From NCBI GenBank assembly GCA_040752975.1, contig JBFMHF010000004.1, forward strand, positions 1 through 64,000: a stretch of DNA of 64,000 bases, read 5' to 3'. Within the stretch, counting starts at the first letter, position 1. Each line of letters begins with the position of its first letter. Made by a program: the position numbers and the translations under genes. Positions 17,081-26,222 of the stretch are shown one piece after another. This DNA comes from JADLDB01 sp040752975. GTDB taxonomy: Bacteria; Myxococcota; Myxococcia; Myxococcales; Myxococcaceae. The notes below the pieces were generated by a model that ran no database searches, was not told the origin of the DNA, and saw only the letters and a list, made by a program, of their open reading frames with translations.

Positions 17081-17656
17081 ATGCACGCGCTGGCCCTCAC
17101 TCTCCTGTTGACGCTCGGCGCGGACGAACAGGAGCTCCTGTCCGGTCCCCCGAAGCGCTTCCAGGCGACGCACCCCGTCCCCGCGTGGGCGCCGCGCACC
17201 GTCAGCCTCGGCCTGACGAGCCGCGAAGGCATGTGGAGCTTCCAGGCGCGGCTGGGCTGGGAGGCGGCCTTCTACGAGCGCAACGGGCACGATCTCGTCC
17301 TCACCGTGCACCTGGGCACGGGGCTCGCGCTGGCCACGCCGACGGGCATGACGGCGCACTACCAGCACGTCGCGCTGGCCGGCTTCGGCTACCGCAAGGT
17401 GAGCAAGCTTCTCAACTGGGGCTTCCACTGGGGCCTCGGCATCGACTGGTACCGGGCCGCGTACGACGTCGCGCCGCTGGAGAGCCGGGTGGTGGCGTAC
17501 ACCGAAGGCAAGGGGCAGATCGGCCTGCGCGTGCTGCAGAACCTCGTGGTGGGGGCCTGGTTCGGCTACGGCTCGCCGGTGACGTTCGACGCGCGCTACC
17601 CGGGGCAGACGTACTGCGGGGGCCTCATGTTCGGCCTGTACGCGGACTGGCGGTGA
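17081..17656 (+). CDS. Secreted, outer-membrane beta-barrel-like protein
   Basis: 191 residues. A short signal (MHALALTLLLTLGA) precedes a mature protein of alternating strands rich in Tyr, Trp and Gly (MWSFQARLGWEAAFYERNG, LLNWGFHWGLGIDWYRAAYD, GLMFGLYADWR), typical of small outer-membrane barrels. It is divergent from the BMC operon and starts 3 bases upstream of the PHP phosphatase gene, so the two are probably co-transcribed. No specific family was recognised. Confidence 0.55.
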   Translation: MHALALTLLLTLGADEQELLSGPPKRFQATHPVPAWAPRTVSLGLTSREGMWSFQARLGWEAAFYERNGHDLVLTVHLGTGLALATPTGMTAHYQHVALAGFGYRKVSKLLNWGFHWGLGIDWYRAAYDVAPLESRVVAYTEGKGQIGLRVLQNLVVGAWFGYGSPVTFDARYPGQTYCGGLMFGLYADWR

Positions 17657-17659
17657 CGC

Positions 17660-18391
17660 GTGGGCCTCGTCGATCTCCACCTGCACCTGCTGCCCGGCGT
17701 GGACGACGGCTCGAAGTCGCTGGACGACTCGCTGGCCATGGCGCGCGCGCTCGTGGGCCTGGGCTTCACCACGCTGGCGCCGAGCCCGCACCACCGCCCG
17801 GAGTACGCGAGTCGATCGCGCGAACTCTGCGCGACGAAGCTGGAAGAGGTGCGCGCCGCCCTCGACGCCGCGGGGCTGGGCCTTGCGCTGCACTCCAACG
17901 CCGAGAACTACTTCCTCGACGAGGAGCTCTTGCCCGACGCGGCCTCGGGGAAGCTGCGGCTGCTCGGCACGGGCAAGGTGCTGCTCATCGAGGCGCCGTA
18001 CCAGGGCCCGCTGCCGATGTTGTCCGACGTCGTCTTCCGCCTGAAGCTCAAGGGGGTGACGCCGCTCATCGCGCACCCCGAGCGCTGCTTCGAGTTCGAG
18101 CGGAAGGGGAGGGCAGCCGAGCTGGTGCAGCACGGGGCGCTGTTGCAGCTGGACGTGGGCGCGCTGATCGGCCGCTATGGGAAGACGCCGCAGAAGCTGG
18201 CGCGTCGCTTTCTCGACGACGGGCTGTACGCGGTGGCCGCGACCGATCTCCACTCGCCGGTGAAGGCGGAACAGTGGGTGGGTGACAGCCTCGCCGCGCT
18301 CGAGAAGGCCGTGGGGAAGACCGGCTTCGACGAGTTGTTCCGGATTCGGCCAGCGAAGCTGCTCGTCGGCGACACCTCGTCATCCACCTGA
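17660..18391 (+). CDS. CpsB/YwqE-type PHP-domain protein-tyrosine phosphatase
   Basis: 243 residues from GTG 17660. The metal-binding PHP motif DLHLHLLPGVDDG at residues ~5-17 is diagnostic of the CpsB/Wzb-analogue manganese-dependent phosphatases. Further ligands are seen in APSPHHRPEY, IAHPERCFEFE and ATDLHSP. These enzymes dephosphorylate BY-kinases that control polysaccharide export; none is encoded in this window. It is followed after 3 bases by the YbhN-like membrane protein. Confidence 0.88.
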   Translation: MGLVDLHLHLLPGVDDGSKSLDDSLAMARALVGLGFTTLAPSPHHRPEYASRSRELCATKLEEVRAALDAAGLGLALHSNAENYFLDEELLPDAASGKLRLLGTGKVLLIEAPYQGPLPMLSDVVFRLKLKGVTPLIAHPERCFEFERKGRAAELVQHGALLQLDVGALIGRYGKTPQKLARRFLDDGLYAVAATDLHSPVKAEQWVGDSLAALEKAVGKTGFDELFRIRPAKLLVGDTSSST

Positions 18392-18394
18392 AAG

Positions 18395-19474
18395 GTGCTA
18401 AGGGGCCTTCCTCGCGTGAGCCGCTGGATCAAACTTCTCCTGAGCCTGGCCATCACTGTCCTCGCGGGGTGGGCCACGCTGCGCGGGACCGACTGGGGAC
18501 TGATGTGGGCGTCGCTTCGCTACGCGAACTGGTTCGTCCTCGCCTCGTACCTGCTGGTGCTGGTGGTCGTTCACTTCGCGCGGACGCTGCGCTGGGGCAA
18601 CCTCCTGTCGGCGCAGGAGCACGTGCCCTTCAAGCCGCTCAACGAGGCCTCGGCGATCGGCTTCATGATGCTGGTGATCCTCCCCTTCCGCCTCGGGGAG
18701 TTCGCCCGGCCCTTCCTCATCGCGCAGCGCTCGTCGATCCGCCGCAGCGTGGCCATGACCAGCGTGGTGTTCGAGCGGATCGTCGACGGCGTGGCGGTCG
18801 CGGCGCTGCTGTTGGTGCTGCTCCTCTTCATCCCCTCGGACGCGCCCGACGTGGGGAAGATCCGCGTCGGCGGGCTGCTCACCTTCGCGGTCTTCTTCGG
18901 CGGCTTCCTCTTCCTCCTGCTGGCCCGCTGGCAGCACGATCGGGTGATCGCGTTCCTCCGGGCGCTGTTCGGGATCGTCTCGAAGAAGGTCGCCGAGAAG
19001 GTGGTGCACATCGTCGATGGCTTCGTGGGGGCGCTCAAGCAGTTGCCCGATCGGAAGAACATGGCGCTCTTCCTGATGTGGACGACCGTCTACTGGGTCA
19101 TCAACGGGTTGGGCATGGCGCTCTTCGCCAATGGGCTGGACTGCTCCGGCGCCAACGGGGCGGCCTGCCAGCCGCTGCACCTCACCGCGTTCCAGGGCTA
19201 CGTGGCCCTGGGCGCCGTCATCGTCGGCATGCTGATCCCCGCGGCCCCCGGCTCCGCGGGCACCTTCCAGTACGCCATCACCCTGGCGCTGGGGCTCTTC
19301 ATGCCCCAGAACGTCGTGAAGTCTGCCGGGGCGGCCTTCGCCTGGTCGCTGTGGATCGTCCAGATCCTCCAGCAGATCGTCACCGGACTCTTCTTCATGG
19401 TCCGATCCCACCTGTCCTTCCGCGACCTCGCGGGGAAGCTGTCCGATCAGAGTCAACAGGCGTCGGGTGTCTGA
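18395..19474 (+). CDS. YbhN/AglD2-like flippase-domain membrane protein
   Basis: 359 residues, eight or so hydrophobic helices (e.g. 12-28, 46-62, 133-147, 160-178). Family marks are the N-terminal Arg-rich loop ARTLRWGNLL, LPFRLGEFARPFLI (the RxGE-type motif), SVVFERIVDGVAVAALL and the C-terminal PAAPGSAGTFQYA. This is the lysylphosphatidylglycerol-synthase TM-region/UPF0104 family; some members flip lipid-linked sugars or phospholipids. The start may be GTG 18395 or GTG 18416. The link to the PHP phosphatase suggests envelope polysaccharide work, which is inference. Confidence 0.8.
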   Translation: MLRGLPRVSRWIKLLLSLAITVLAGWATLRGTDWGLMWASLRYANWFVLASYLLVLVVVHFARTLRWGNLLSAQEHVPFKPLNEASAIGFMMLVILPFRLGEFARPFLIAQRSSIRRSVAMTSVVFERIVDGVAVAALLLVLLLFIPSDAPDVGKIRVGGLLTFAVFFGGFLFLLLARWQHDRVIAFLRALFGIVSKKVAEKVVHIVDGFVGALKQLPDRKNMALFLMWTTVYWVINGLGMALFANGLDCSGANGAACQPLHLTAFQGYVALGAVIVGMLIPAAPGSAGTFQYAITLALGLFMPQNVVKSAGAAFAWSLWIVQILQQIVTGLFFMVRSHLSFRDLAGKLSDQSQQASGV

Positions 19475-19509
19475 GCCTCGCCGCAGACACGTCTCACCAG
19501 GGAGGCACC

Positions 19510-19746
19510 ATGGCCATCGGAATCGACTGGGTTTCCGTCGCGATCCTCGCCGCGGCGTGGGTGTTTTCGATGGTACGCTCGGTTCCCGTTCGGTTTCGGC
19601 ACTGGGGCTTTGCGGTCGCGTGCTTCGTGATTGTGGCGCTGCGGCTGCGCAAGGGCGTGGCGGGGGCGAACCTGGTGTTTGTCGGGTTGGCGGTGGTGCT
19701 GGGAGTCTTCTACGCCATTCAGGGGCTGCGGGCGCCCCGGCGTTGA
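19510..19746 (+). CDS. Small membrane protein
   Basis: 78 residues from ATG 19510, preceded by a strong GGGAGG site. Two or three hydrophobic segments (DWVSVAILAAAWVFSMV, WGFAVACFVIVALRL, ANLVFVGLAVVLGVFYAI) are separated by basic loops and it ends GLRAPRR. No family was recognised. It lies between the YbhN-like gene and the FHA activator, all on one strand. Confidence 0.65.
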   Translation: MAIGIDWVSVAILAAAWVFSMVRSVPVRFRHWGFAVACFVIVALRLRKGVAGANLVFVGLAVVLGVFYAIQGLRAPRR

Positions 19747-19783
19747 AGGAGTCTCGCGGTGTTGGGAACACGTCGGGGGCCGA

Positions 19784-21511
19784 ATGACGGACAGCAGTCT
19801 GGAGACGGTGCGGCTGACGGAGAAGGACGTGGCCCGGCACACCGGCCGTTGGCGTGTCGTCGTGGTCGGCGAGGGATCAGCGTCTTCGTACGCGCTGCCG
19901 GCCGCGGGGGTCGTCACCGTAGGCCGCGGGGAGGACGTCGAGGTGCGCCTCGGCGATGACGCGGCCGTATCGCGCCGCCACGCCCAGCTGGTCACGTCCA
20001 GCGACGGCGTGAAGCTCGTCGATCTCGGCAGCGCCAACGGCACCCGCGTGCGCGGCCGGAAGCTCGCCGCCAACGAGCAGGTGATGCTCTCGGAAGGCGA
20101 CTCGATCGAGGTGGGCACCAGCTTGTTGGTGGTGCAGCCCGATCGCCTGTCCGGCCCGTCGCGCGCGTGGACGCTGCTCGATCACGCCTCCTTCGTCGAC
20201 GTGCTGGAAGAGACGAAGCCGCCCTTCGCCGTGCTGCGGCTGCAGGTGCTGGCCGAGCCGCTGGTGGCGCAGGAGGTGCTGTCCGCCGAGCTGTCCCCCC
20301 ATGACACCGCCGCGTCCTTCGGGCCGGGGCAGTACGAGGTGCTGGCGCCCGGCCGAAACGCCCAGGCCGCCGAGCAGCTCCTGGCGAAATTGTCCGCGAA
20401 GCTGGTCGAGCGCGGCGCGAGAGTCCGGGTGGGTGCGGCCACCGCTCCCCTCGATGGGACGAGCGCCGAGGCGTTGCTGGCCGCCTGTGCCCGGCCCGCC
20501 AGCGTGCCCGCCGCCGGCTTCGTGGTGCGCGATGACGCGATGCTGGAGATCCACCGGCAGATCGACAAGGTGGCCCAGTCGAACATCAACGTCCTGCTCC
20601 TCGGCGAGACGGGCGTGGGCAAGGAAGTCCTCGCGCGGAAGGTCCACGAGCGCTCGAAGCGCAAGGACGGCCCCTGGCTCGCGCTCAACTGCGCCGCGCT
20701 GTCCGAGACGCTCCTCGAGAGCGAACTCTTCGGCCACCTCAAGGGCAGCTTCACCGGGGCCATCAAGGACAAAGAAGGTGTGCTGGTCGCCGCGAAGGGC
20801 GGCACCGTCTTCCTCGACGAGGTGGGCGAGCTGCCGATGCCGATCCAGGTGAAGCTCCTCCGCGTCCTGGAAGAGCGGCGCGTGCTGCCCGTCGGCGCGG
20901 TGGCGCCCGTGCCCATCGACGTGCGCTTCGTCTTCGCCACCAACCGTGATCTCGAAGCCGAGGTGGCGCGTGGCGCCTTCCGCAGCGATCTCTTCTACCG
21001 GATCAACGGCATCGCGGTGACGATCCCCCCGCTGCGCGACCGCCCCTCGGAGATCGAGGATCTCGCCCGCCAGTTCGCGGCCCAGGGCGCCGCGCGTGAT
21101 CAGGTGCCGGTGCCGGAGTTCTCGCCGCAGGCCCTCGCCGCCATGAAGAGCTACCCCTGGCCCGGCAACATCCGCCAGCTGAAGAACGCCGTCGACCGCG
21201 CGCTGCTCATGTCCTCCGACGGCATCATCACCCCTGCCGCGCTCGACCTGGGCCCCGCCAACTCGCCCGGACGCCCCGCGGTGGGAAAGCCCGGCCCCAC
21301 TCCGGCCGCGGCGCCGTCGAACCTCAGGGATCGACGCGCCCAGGCCGAGAAGGACGAGATCCTGCGCGTGCTGGACGAGACCGGCGGCAACCAAACGCGC
21401 GCGGCTCGACTCCTGGGCATCTCCCGGCGCACGCTGGTCAGCCGCCTGCAGGAATACGGCATGACGAGGCCGCGCCAGGGAGGCGAAGATCCGGGGAGAC
21501 CGGAGCCCTGA
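19784..21511 (+). CDS. FHA-domain sigma54-dependent activator (AAA+, Fis HTH)
   Basis: 575 residues from ATG 19784 (MTDSSLETVRLTEKD). The N-terminal FHA domain (about 20-110: TVGRGEDVEVRLGDDAAVSRRHAQL, LGSANGTRVRG) binds phosphothreonine. A ~120-residue linker precedes the AAA+ core: Walker A GETGVGKE, the sigma54-contact loop GSFTGA (a single change from GAFTGA), Walker B FLDEVGEL and the R-finger region. A C-terminal Fis-type HTH follows (GNQTRAARLLGISRRTLVSRL). The Ser/Thr kinase gene begins 3 bases after its stop, so the kinase is the obvious candidate to phosphorylate the FHA partner. Confidence 0.92.
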   Translation: MTDSSLETVRLTEKDVARHTGRWRVVVVGEGSASSYALPAAGVVTVGRGEDVEVRLGDDAAVSRRHAQLVTSSDGVKLVDLGSANGTRVRGRKLAANEQVMLSEGDSIEVGTSLLVVQPDRLSGPSRAWTLLDHASFVDVLEETKPPFAVLRLQVLAEPLVAQEVLSAELSPHDTAASFGPGQYEVLAPGRNAQAAEQLLAKLSAKLVERGARVRVGAATAPLDGTSAEALLAACARPASVPAAGFVVRDDAMLEIHRQIDKVAQSNINVLLLGETGVGKEVLARKVHERSKRKDGPWLALNCAALSETLLESELFGHLKGSFTGAIKDKEGVLVAAKGGTVFLDEVGELPMPIQVKLLRVLEERRVLPVGAVAPVPIDVRFVFATNRDLEAEVARGAFRSDLFYRINGIAVTIPPLRDRPSEIEDLARQFAAQGAARDQVPVPEFSPQALAAMKSYPWPGNIRQLKNAVDRALLMSSDGIITPAALDLGPANSPGRPAVGKPGPTPAAAPSNLRDRRAQAEKDEILRVLDETGGNQTRAARLLGISRRTLVSRLQEYGMTRPRQGGEDPGRPEP

Positions 21512-21514
21512 CGC

Positions 21515-24500
21515 TTGGAGTCTTTCCGCGGAAACGCGCGCTACGAGGTGGTGCGCCTCATCGGCCGGGGAGCCAACGGCGTCGTCTATGAGGTGATCGA
21601 TCGCGAGCAGGGCGGCCGGCGCAAGGCGCTCAAGATGCTGCAGAACCGCGATCCCGAGGCGCTCATGCGCATCAAGCGCGAGTTCCGCTCGCTCGCCGAC
21701 GTGCGCCACCCCAACCTCGTCGCGCTGCACGAGCTCCACGCGGAAGGGGAAGACTGGTTCTTCACCCTCGAGCTGATCGAAGGCGTGGACTTCCTCACCT
21801 GGCTGAGGCCGTCTGCTGCTCCCGCCGCCGAGACGCCGACCTCTCCGCTCGATCGCACGGTCCGCAGTCGCGGTCAGCCGCCGAGAGATCCGCTCGATCT
21901 GTCGCGGCTCCGGCAGGGCTTTCGCCAGCTCGCGGAAGGCGTGGCGCACCTCCACGCCCAGGGGCTGCAGCACCGGGATCTGAAGCCCACCAACGTGCAG
22001 GTGACGCCTGAGGGCCGCGTGGTGGTGCTGGACTTCGGGCTGGTCACCGGCGCCAACGTCACGGAGTCGATCACCGAGGCCCAGGGAGGCTCCATCGTCG
22101 GCACCATGGCCTACATGGCGCCCGAGCAGGCGCACTCTGGCCGCGTGGGCGCCCCGGCCGACTGGTACGCGGTGGGGGTGATGCTGTTCGAAGCGCTCAC
22201 CGGCCGGTTGCCCTTCGAGGGGCCGGCGATCCAGCTGCTCACCGACAAGAACCTCCGGCCGGCGCCGGCGCCCCGTGAGCTCGTCGCGGACGTGCCCGCC
22301 GAGCTCGACGCCCTGTGTGTCGCCCTGCTGCGGCGCAACGAGAGTGAGCGCGCCGGGGCGCCGGAGGTGCTGAAGGCGTTTGGCGGGGACACGAAGAAGC
22401 GGCCCGCGGTCAGGCGCGAGAGCAGCTTCGTCGGGCGGGAGCGGGAGCTCGGCGCCCTGCGCACCGTGCTGGGCGAGGTGCGTGGCCGGGGGCCGCGGCT
22501 GGTGCGCGTGCTGGGCGGCTCCGGGATCGGCAAGTCGGCGCTGGTGCGGCACTTCGTCGAGGAAGCAGAACAGCAGGGCGCCGTCGTGCTGACCGGGCGG
22601 TGCTACGAGCGCGAGGCGGTGCCCTTCAAGGCGCTGGACAGCCTGGTGGACGCGCTGGCCCGGCGCCTGGCGACGATCGATCCGGCGCGGGTGGACGCGG
22701 TGCTCCCTCGCGACGCGAACGCGCTGATCCGCATGTTCCCGGTGATGGCGCGGGTACCCGCCTTCGCGGCGGCGCCTTCCCGCGACGTGTCGGAGGCCAC
22801 CGAGCTGCGCCGCCGCGCTGTCCGCGCGCTGCGAGAGCTCCTCACCCGAATGGCCGATCGCACGCCGCTGGTGCTGGTGATCGATGACGCCCAGTGGGGC
22901 GACGCCGACAGCGCGGTGGTGCTGGACGAGCTGCTCCGGCCTCCGGACCCGCCCGAGGTGCTGGTGATCCTCATCGCGCGCGCCGAGGCCACGCCGCTCA
23001 AGGGCCTGTCTCTGGCCCCGGTCGACGTGGCGCTCGGCCCCCTCGACGAGGCCGACGCGGCGTTGCTGGCGCGGCGCAGCGTGGGAGACGACGCCCGCGC
23101 AGCGGCGATCGCCCGGGAGGCGGCGGGGAACCCCTTCCTCATTCAGCAGCTGGCCGAGCTGCCTCAGGAAGGCGACGTGAAGCTCGACGACGTGCTGCGC
23201 GCGCGCATCGACGCGCTGCCGGCGCCGGCCCGCCGGGTGCTCGAGGTGGTGGCAGTCGCCGCCGCTCCCGTGCCCGAGGCGGTGGTGCTCTCCGTGGCGG
23301 ATCTCTCCGCGGCTGACGTCGACGTCGTCCAGCAGCTCAAGGCCGAGCGCCTGCTGGCTGGCGACGGACGCCGGCTGGAGACTTCGCACGATCGGATCCG
23401 CGAGACGCTGGTCCGCGCGCTGGATCAGGACCGGGCGCGCACGCTCCACGCGCGGCTGGCCACGGAGCTGCGCGCGCTGCCTGACGTCGACATCGAGGGC
23501 ATCGCGTGGCACCTCGAGACCGCTGGGCTCGACGAACAGGCGGCGCAGGCGACGGTGGAGGCGGCGAAGAAGGCCGTCGGGCAGCTGGCCTTCGAGCGGG
23601 CCGCGGTGCTGTACCGGCGCGCGCTGGGATTGATGACCCCGGACGATCAACGGCGCGGTGAGCTCACCGTCGCGCTCGCCGAGGCGCTGTCGGTGGCGGG
23701 CCGCGGCGCCGAGGCGGCGAAGGCCTACGACGACGCCCGCGCCCAGGGCGCCGCGATCGCCAGGGCGGACGCCCTCGAGCTCCAACGCCTGGCGGCCGAG
23801 CAGCTCTTGCGATCGGGCCACATCGACGAGGGGCTGGCGGCGAGCCGCGAGGTGCTCAAGCAGGTGGGCATGCGGCTCGCGAAGACACCGCGGCGGGCGC
23901 TCTTCGCGCTCCTGTGGCGGCGGCTGGTGCTGAAGCTGCGCGGGTTGGGCTACCAGGAGCGCGCCGCGGCAGAGGTGCCCGTGGACGTGCTGCGGCGGAT
24001 CGACGTGTGCTGGTCCTTCTCCATGGGGCTGGCGATGGTGGACACCATTCGCGGGGCCAGCTTCCAGTCGAAGCAGCTGATCCTCGCGCTCGACGCGGGC
24101 GAGCCGTTCCGGGTGGCGCGGGCGCTGGCAGCGGAGGCGGCCTTCGTGGCGATCGCCGGCCGCCGAGCCGAGGCGCGGGCGCGCACGTTGATCGTCGAAG
24201 CGCGCGCGGTGGCGAAGCGGGTGGCTGATCCGCAGTTGTTGGGGCTGGTGGACTTCTGCGACGGGCTGACGCGCTTCCTCGTGGGCAAGTGGCGCGAGGC
24301 CGCGGACCTGACCGCTCAGGCGGAGCGCACCTTCACCAGCGCCGGCTACGCGGTGACGTGGGAGGCGGCGAGTTCGCGGCTCTTCTCGGTGTGGTCGCTG
24401 GCGTGGCTGGGCGAGTACCCGGAGCTGACGCGGCGGATCCCCGAGCTGGTGCGCGAGGCAGAGCGCCGGGGCGATCGCTACGCCGTCACCAGCCTGCAGA

Positions 24501-25099
24501 GCGGCCTGGCCAACGTGACGGCGCTGTCGGTGGACGCCCCCGAGGAGGCGCGCGTCGTCGTGCGAAGGGTGATCGCCGAGTGGGGCAGCAAGCACTTCCA
24601 CTTCCAGCACTACTGGGCGCTGTTGTCCGAGGGAATGATCGATCTCTACGTCGGGCGCCCACAGGACAGCGTGCCGAAGGTGGAGGAGGGCTGGGCGAAG
24701 CTGAAGGCCTCCATGCTGCTGGAGATTCAGGCCATCCGGGTGGAGGGCCGCTACCTGCGCGCCCGGTTGGCGGTGGCGCTGGGCAACTCGGCCGACGCGC
24801 TGGCACACGCTGAGGCGATCGAGGCCGAGCGCGTGGAGTACGGCAAGGCGCTGGCGCTGGGGATCCGCGGGGTGGTGGCCGGCAAGGACGGGGAAATGCA
24901 CCTCAAGTCGGCGGTGGAGCGCTTCACCGCGCTGGACATGCAGGCCTACGCCGCGGCGGCGCGGATCCGCCTGGGCGAGGTGCAGGGCGGCGAGCTGGGC
25001 GCTGCCAACCAGCGCGCGGGGTTGGTGTGGCTCGAGGCGAAGGGCGTGCGCAAACCCGAGCCCTTCGCGAACATGCTACTCCCGCGCCTCCATCGCTGA
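21515..25099 (+). CDS. Ser/Thr protein kinase fused to AAA/NACHT-like ATPase and TPR-like sensor region
   Basis: 1194 residues from TTG 21515. The kinase domain (about 10-270) has the Gly-loop IGRGANGVVYE, Lys40 in RKALKML, HRDLKPTN (catalytic Asp ~155), DFGLV and APE (MAYMAPEQA). An ATPase domain (about 310-620, opened by SSFVGRERELGALR) has Walker A GGSGIGKSAL and Walker B-like TPLVLVIDDAQWGDAD. The remaining ~550 residues are helical, TPR-like repeats. This PknK/LuxR-activator-like architecture is typical of myxobacterial kinases. Coupling to the FHA activator upstream suggests a two-protein signalling unit. No transmembrane segment is evident, so it is probably cytoplasmic. Confidence 0.9.
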   Translation: MESFRGNARYEVVRLIGRGANGVVYEVIDREQGGRRKALKMLQNRDPEALMRIKREFRSLADVRHPNLVALHELHAEGEDWFFTLELIEGVDFLTWLRPSAAPAAETPTSPLDRTVRSRGQPPRDPLDLSRLRQGFRQLAEGVAHLHAQGLQHRDLKPTNVQVTPEGRVVVLDFGLVTGANVTESITEAQGGSIVGTMAYMAPEQAHSGRVGAPADWYAVGVMLFEALTGRLPFEGPAIQLLTDKNLRPAPAPRELVADVPAELDALCVALLRRNESERAGAPEVLKAFGGDTKKRPAVRRESSFVGRERELGALRTVLGEVRGRGPRLVRVLGGSGIGKSALVRHFVEEAEQQGAVVLTGRCYEREAVPFKALDSLVDALARRLATIDPARVDAVLPRDANALIRMFPVMARVPAFAAAPSRDVSEATELRRRAVRALRELLTRMADRTPLVLVIDDAQWGDADSAVVLDELLRPPDPPEVLVILIARAEATPLKGLSLAPVDVALGPLDEADAALLARRSVGDDARAAAIAREAAGNPFLIQQLAELPQEGDVKLDDVLRARIDALPAPARRVLEVVAVAAAPVPEAVVLSVADLSAADVDVVQQLKAERLLAGDGRRLETSHDRIRETLVRALDQDRARTLHARLATELRALPDVDIEGIAWHLETAGLDEQAAQATVEAAKKAVGQLAFERAAVLYRRALGLMTPDDQRRGELTVALAEALSVAGRGAEAAKAYDDARAQGAAIARADALELQRLAAEQLLRSGHIDEGLAASREVLKQVGMRLAKTPRRALFALLWRRLVLKLRGLGYQERAAAEVPVDVLRRIDVCWSFSMGLAMVDTIRGASFQSKQLILALDAGEPFRVARALAAEAAFVAIAGRRAEARARTLIVEARAVAKRVADPQLLGLVDFCDGLTRFLVGKWREAADLTAQAERTFTSAGYAVTWEAASSRLFSVWSLAWLGEYPELTRRIPELVREAERRGDRYAVTSLQSGLANVTALSVDAPEEARVVVRRVIAEWGSKHFHFQHYWALLSEGMIDLYVGRPQDSVPKVEEGWAKLKASMLLEIQAIRVEGRYLRARLAVALGNSADALAHAEAIEAERVEYGKALALGIRGVVAGKDGEMHLKSAVERFTALDMQAYAAAARIRLGEVQGGELGAANQRAGLVWLEAKGVRKPEPFANMLLPRLHR

Positions 25100-25108
25100 C
25101 GCCGCTGG

Positions 25109-25756
25109 CTACGGCCGCTCACACCACGGCTGCTCTTCGCCGTACATCGCCCGGAGCGTGGTCACGTCGTCGGGCCCGGGGAGGGTGAGGCCTTCGTCCA
25201 GGCGGGGCGTCATCGCGCTATGGGCCTCGTTCCTCGAGGAGGACAGGCCGAGCGCCTGGCCGAGGCCGTAGATCAGCTGCCGGTCGGCGGAAAACCCCTC
25301 CGACACCTCGATGGTGGCGCTCCGCAGCCGGCCCGTCTTCTGCTCGAAGGAGACGGTGGTGAGCTGCGCGGGCTGATCGGCGCTCAGCCTGGGGGCGAGG
25401 TGGATCACCTGAAGCGTGTCCTCATCGGGCGCGTTGGCGGGTGTCCCGTCGAAGGAGAGGCACAGCGTAGAGCCTCCGGCGCGGGCCCAGGCTTCGACCA
25501 GCCCCGGCGCACGACCCAGGAAGGAGGCAGGCAGCTTCGCGTCGACCGTCACGCGCACACAGCCGCCGCAGGTGAGCCAATGCAGGGGACGCCCGGAGGC
25601 GGTGGTGGCGAGCGGCGTGGCGATCTCCCGGGGCGCGGTGCTGCACGTGGAAGCGCAGGTGGTGACGGGCTGCGGGAGGCTGGCCGGCCCGTCCTCGGTG
25701 AGCGCCGATCGGCCACAGCCACAGAGGACGACGAGGAGGATGACGCGCGAGCGCAT
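25109..25756 (-). CDS. Lipoprotein with degenerate matrixin-like metalloprotease domain
   Basis: 215 residues. Lipoprotein signal MRSRVILLVVLCGCGRS. The C-terminal part (QLIYGLGQALGLSSSRNEAHSAMTP...PGPDDVTTLRAMYG) follows the M10/matrixin layout (normally HExGHxLGLxHxxxxxSxM, then a D-D-x-x-x-x-x-x-Y-G end), but the zinc-ligand histidines and catalytic Glu are replaced by Tyr, Gly, Gln and Ser. The Met-turn position and terminal YG are kept, so it is best read as a catalytically dead paralogue. It contains several Cys (CASTCS, TCGGC) that may form disulfides. It is convergent with the kinase gene. Confidence 0.7.
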   Translation of the reverse strand: MRSRVILLVVLCGCGRSALTEDGPASLPQPVTTCASTCSTAPREIATPLATTASGRPLHWLTCGGCVRVTVDAKLPASFLGRAPGLVEAWARAGGSTLCLSFDGTPANAPDEDTLQVIHLAPRLSADQPAQLTTVSFEQKTGRLRSATIEVSEGFSADRQLIYGLGQALGLSSSRNEAHSAMTPRLDEGLTLPGPDDVTTLRAMYGEEQPWCERP

Positions 25757-25823
25757 GGCGGCGCACTACAGCCGAACTTCAGGCCCACTGGCAGTGGGGG
25801 CTCGCTCCTGAAACGCCGGCGTG

Positions 25824-26222
25824 TCAGCGACCGAGCCGACGCAGCGGCTGGCGGGTCACCTCGGCGATCAGCTCGAAGTCCCGATCGCAGTGCCAGAGGA
25901 CTGCGCCCACCGACTCAGCCGCGGCGGCGGAGATCAGATCGACAGGGGAAGGTCCACGGTGGTACCCGCGTCGGGCGAGCAGCGCCTGAACCTCGACCGC
26001 ACGCTCCAGGTGCTCGGCGGTGAGCTCAAGGCCGTGGAGCGACTCGTACTCCTCGCGCAACGCCCGGTGCTCAGCCGGGTCACGCGCCGATCGGAGGAGC
26101 TCCAGCATCAGCAGCCTGGTCATCACGACCGAGCCCACGCTGATCGCCTCGCTCAGGGCCTCCGCGACGAGCGGCTGGCCGACGCGCGCCCACACGCTGG
26201 TGTCAACGTAGACCAGGCTCAA
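25824..26222 (-). CDS. vapC: VapC-family PIN-domain toxin
   Basis: 132 residues. It starts with TTG whose last two bases form the antitoxin stop (TTGA overlap). PIN residues: Asp in VYVDTSVWAR, Glu in RLLMLELLRSARDP, Asp in PSPVDLISAAAAES and Asp in WHCDRDFELIAEV, all present, so it is predicted to be an active Mg-dependent RNase. It forms a pair with the ribbon-helix-helix antitoxin upstream. Confidence 0.85.
   Translation of the reverse strand: MSLVYVDTSVWARVGQPLVAEALSEAISVGSVVMTRLLMLELLRSARDPAEHRALREEYESLHGLELTAEHLERAVEVQALLARRGYHRGPSPVDLISAAAAESVGAVLWHCDRDFELIAEVTRQPLRRLGR

Noticed and set aside
19877..24901. 1674-codon open frame on the minus strand opposite the activator and kinase genes
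   Set aside because: It is the antisense shadow of two well-supported genes; its composition (Arg, His, Leu, Gln-rich) is that of GC-rich antisense frames and no domain is visible.
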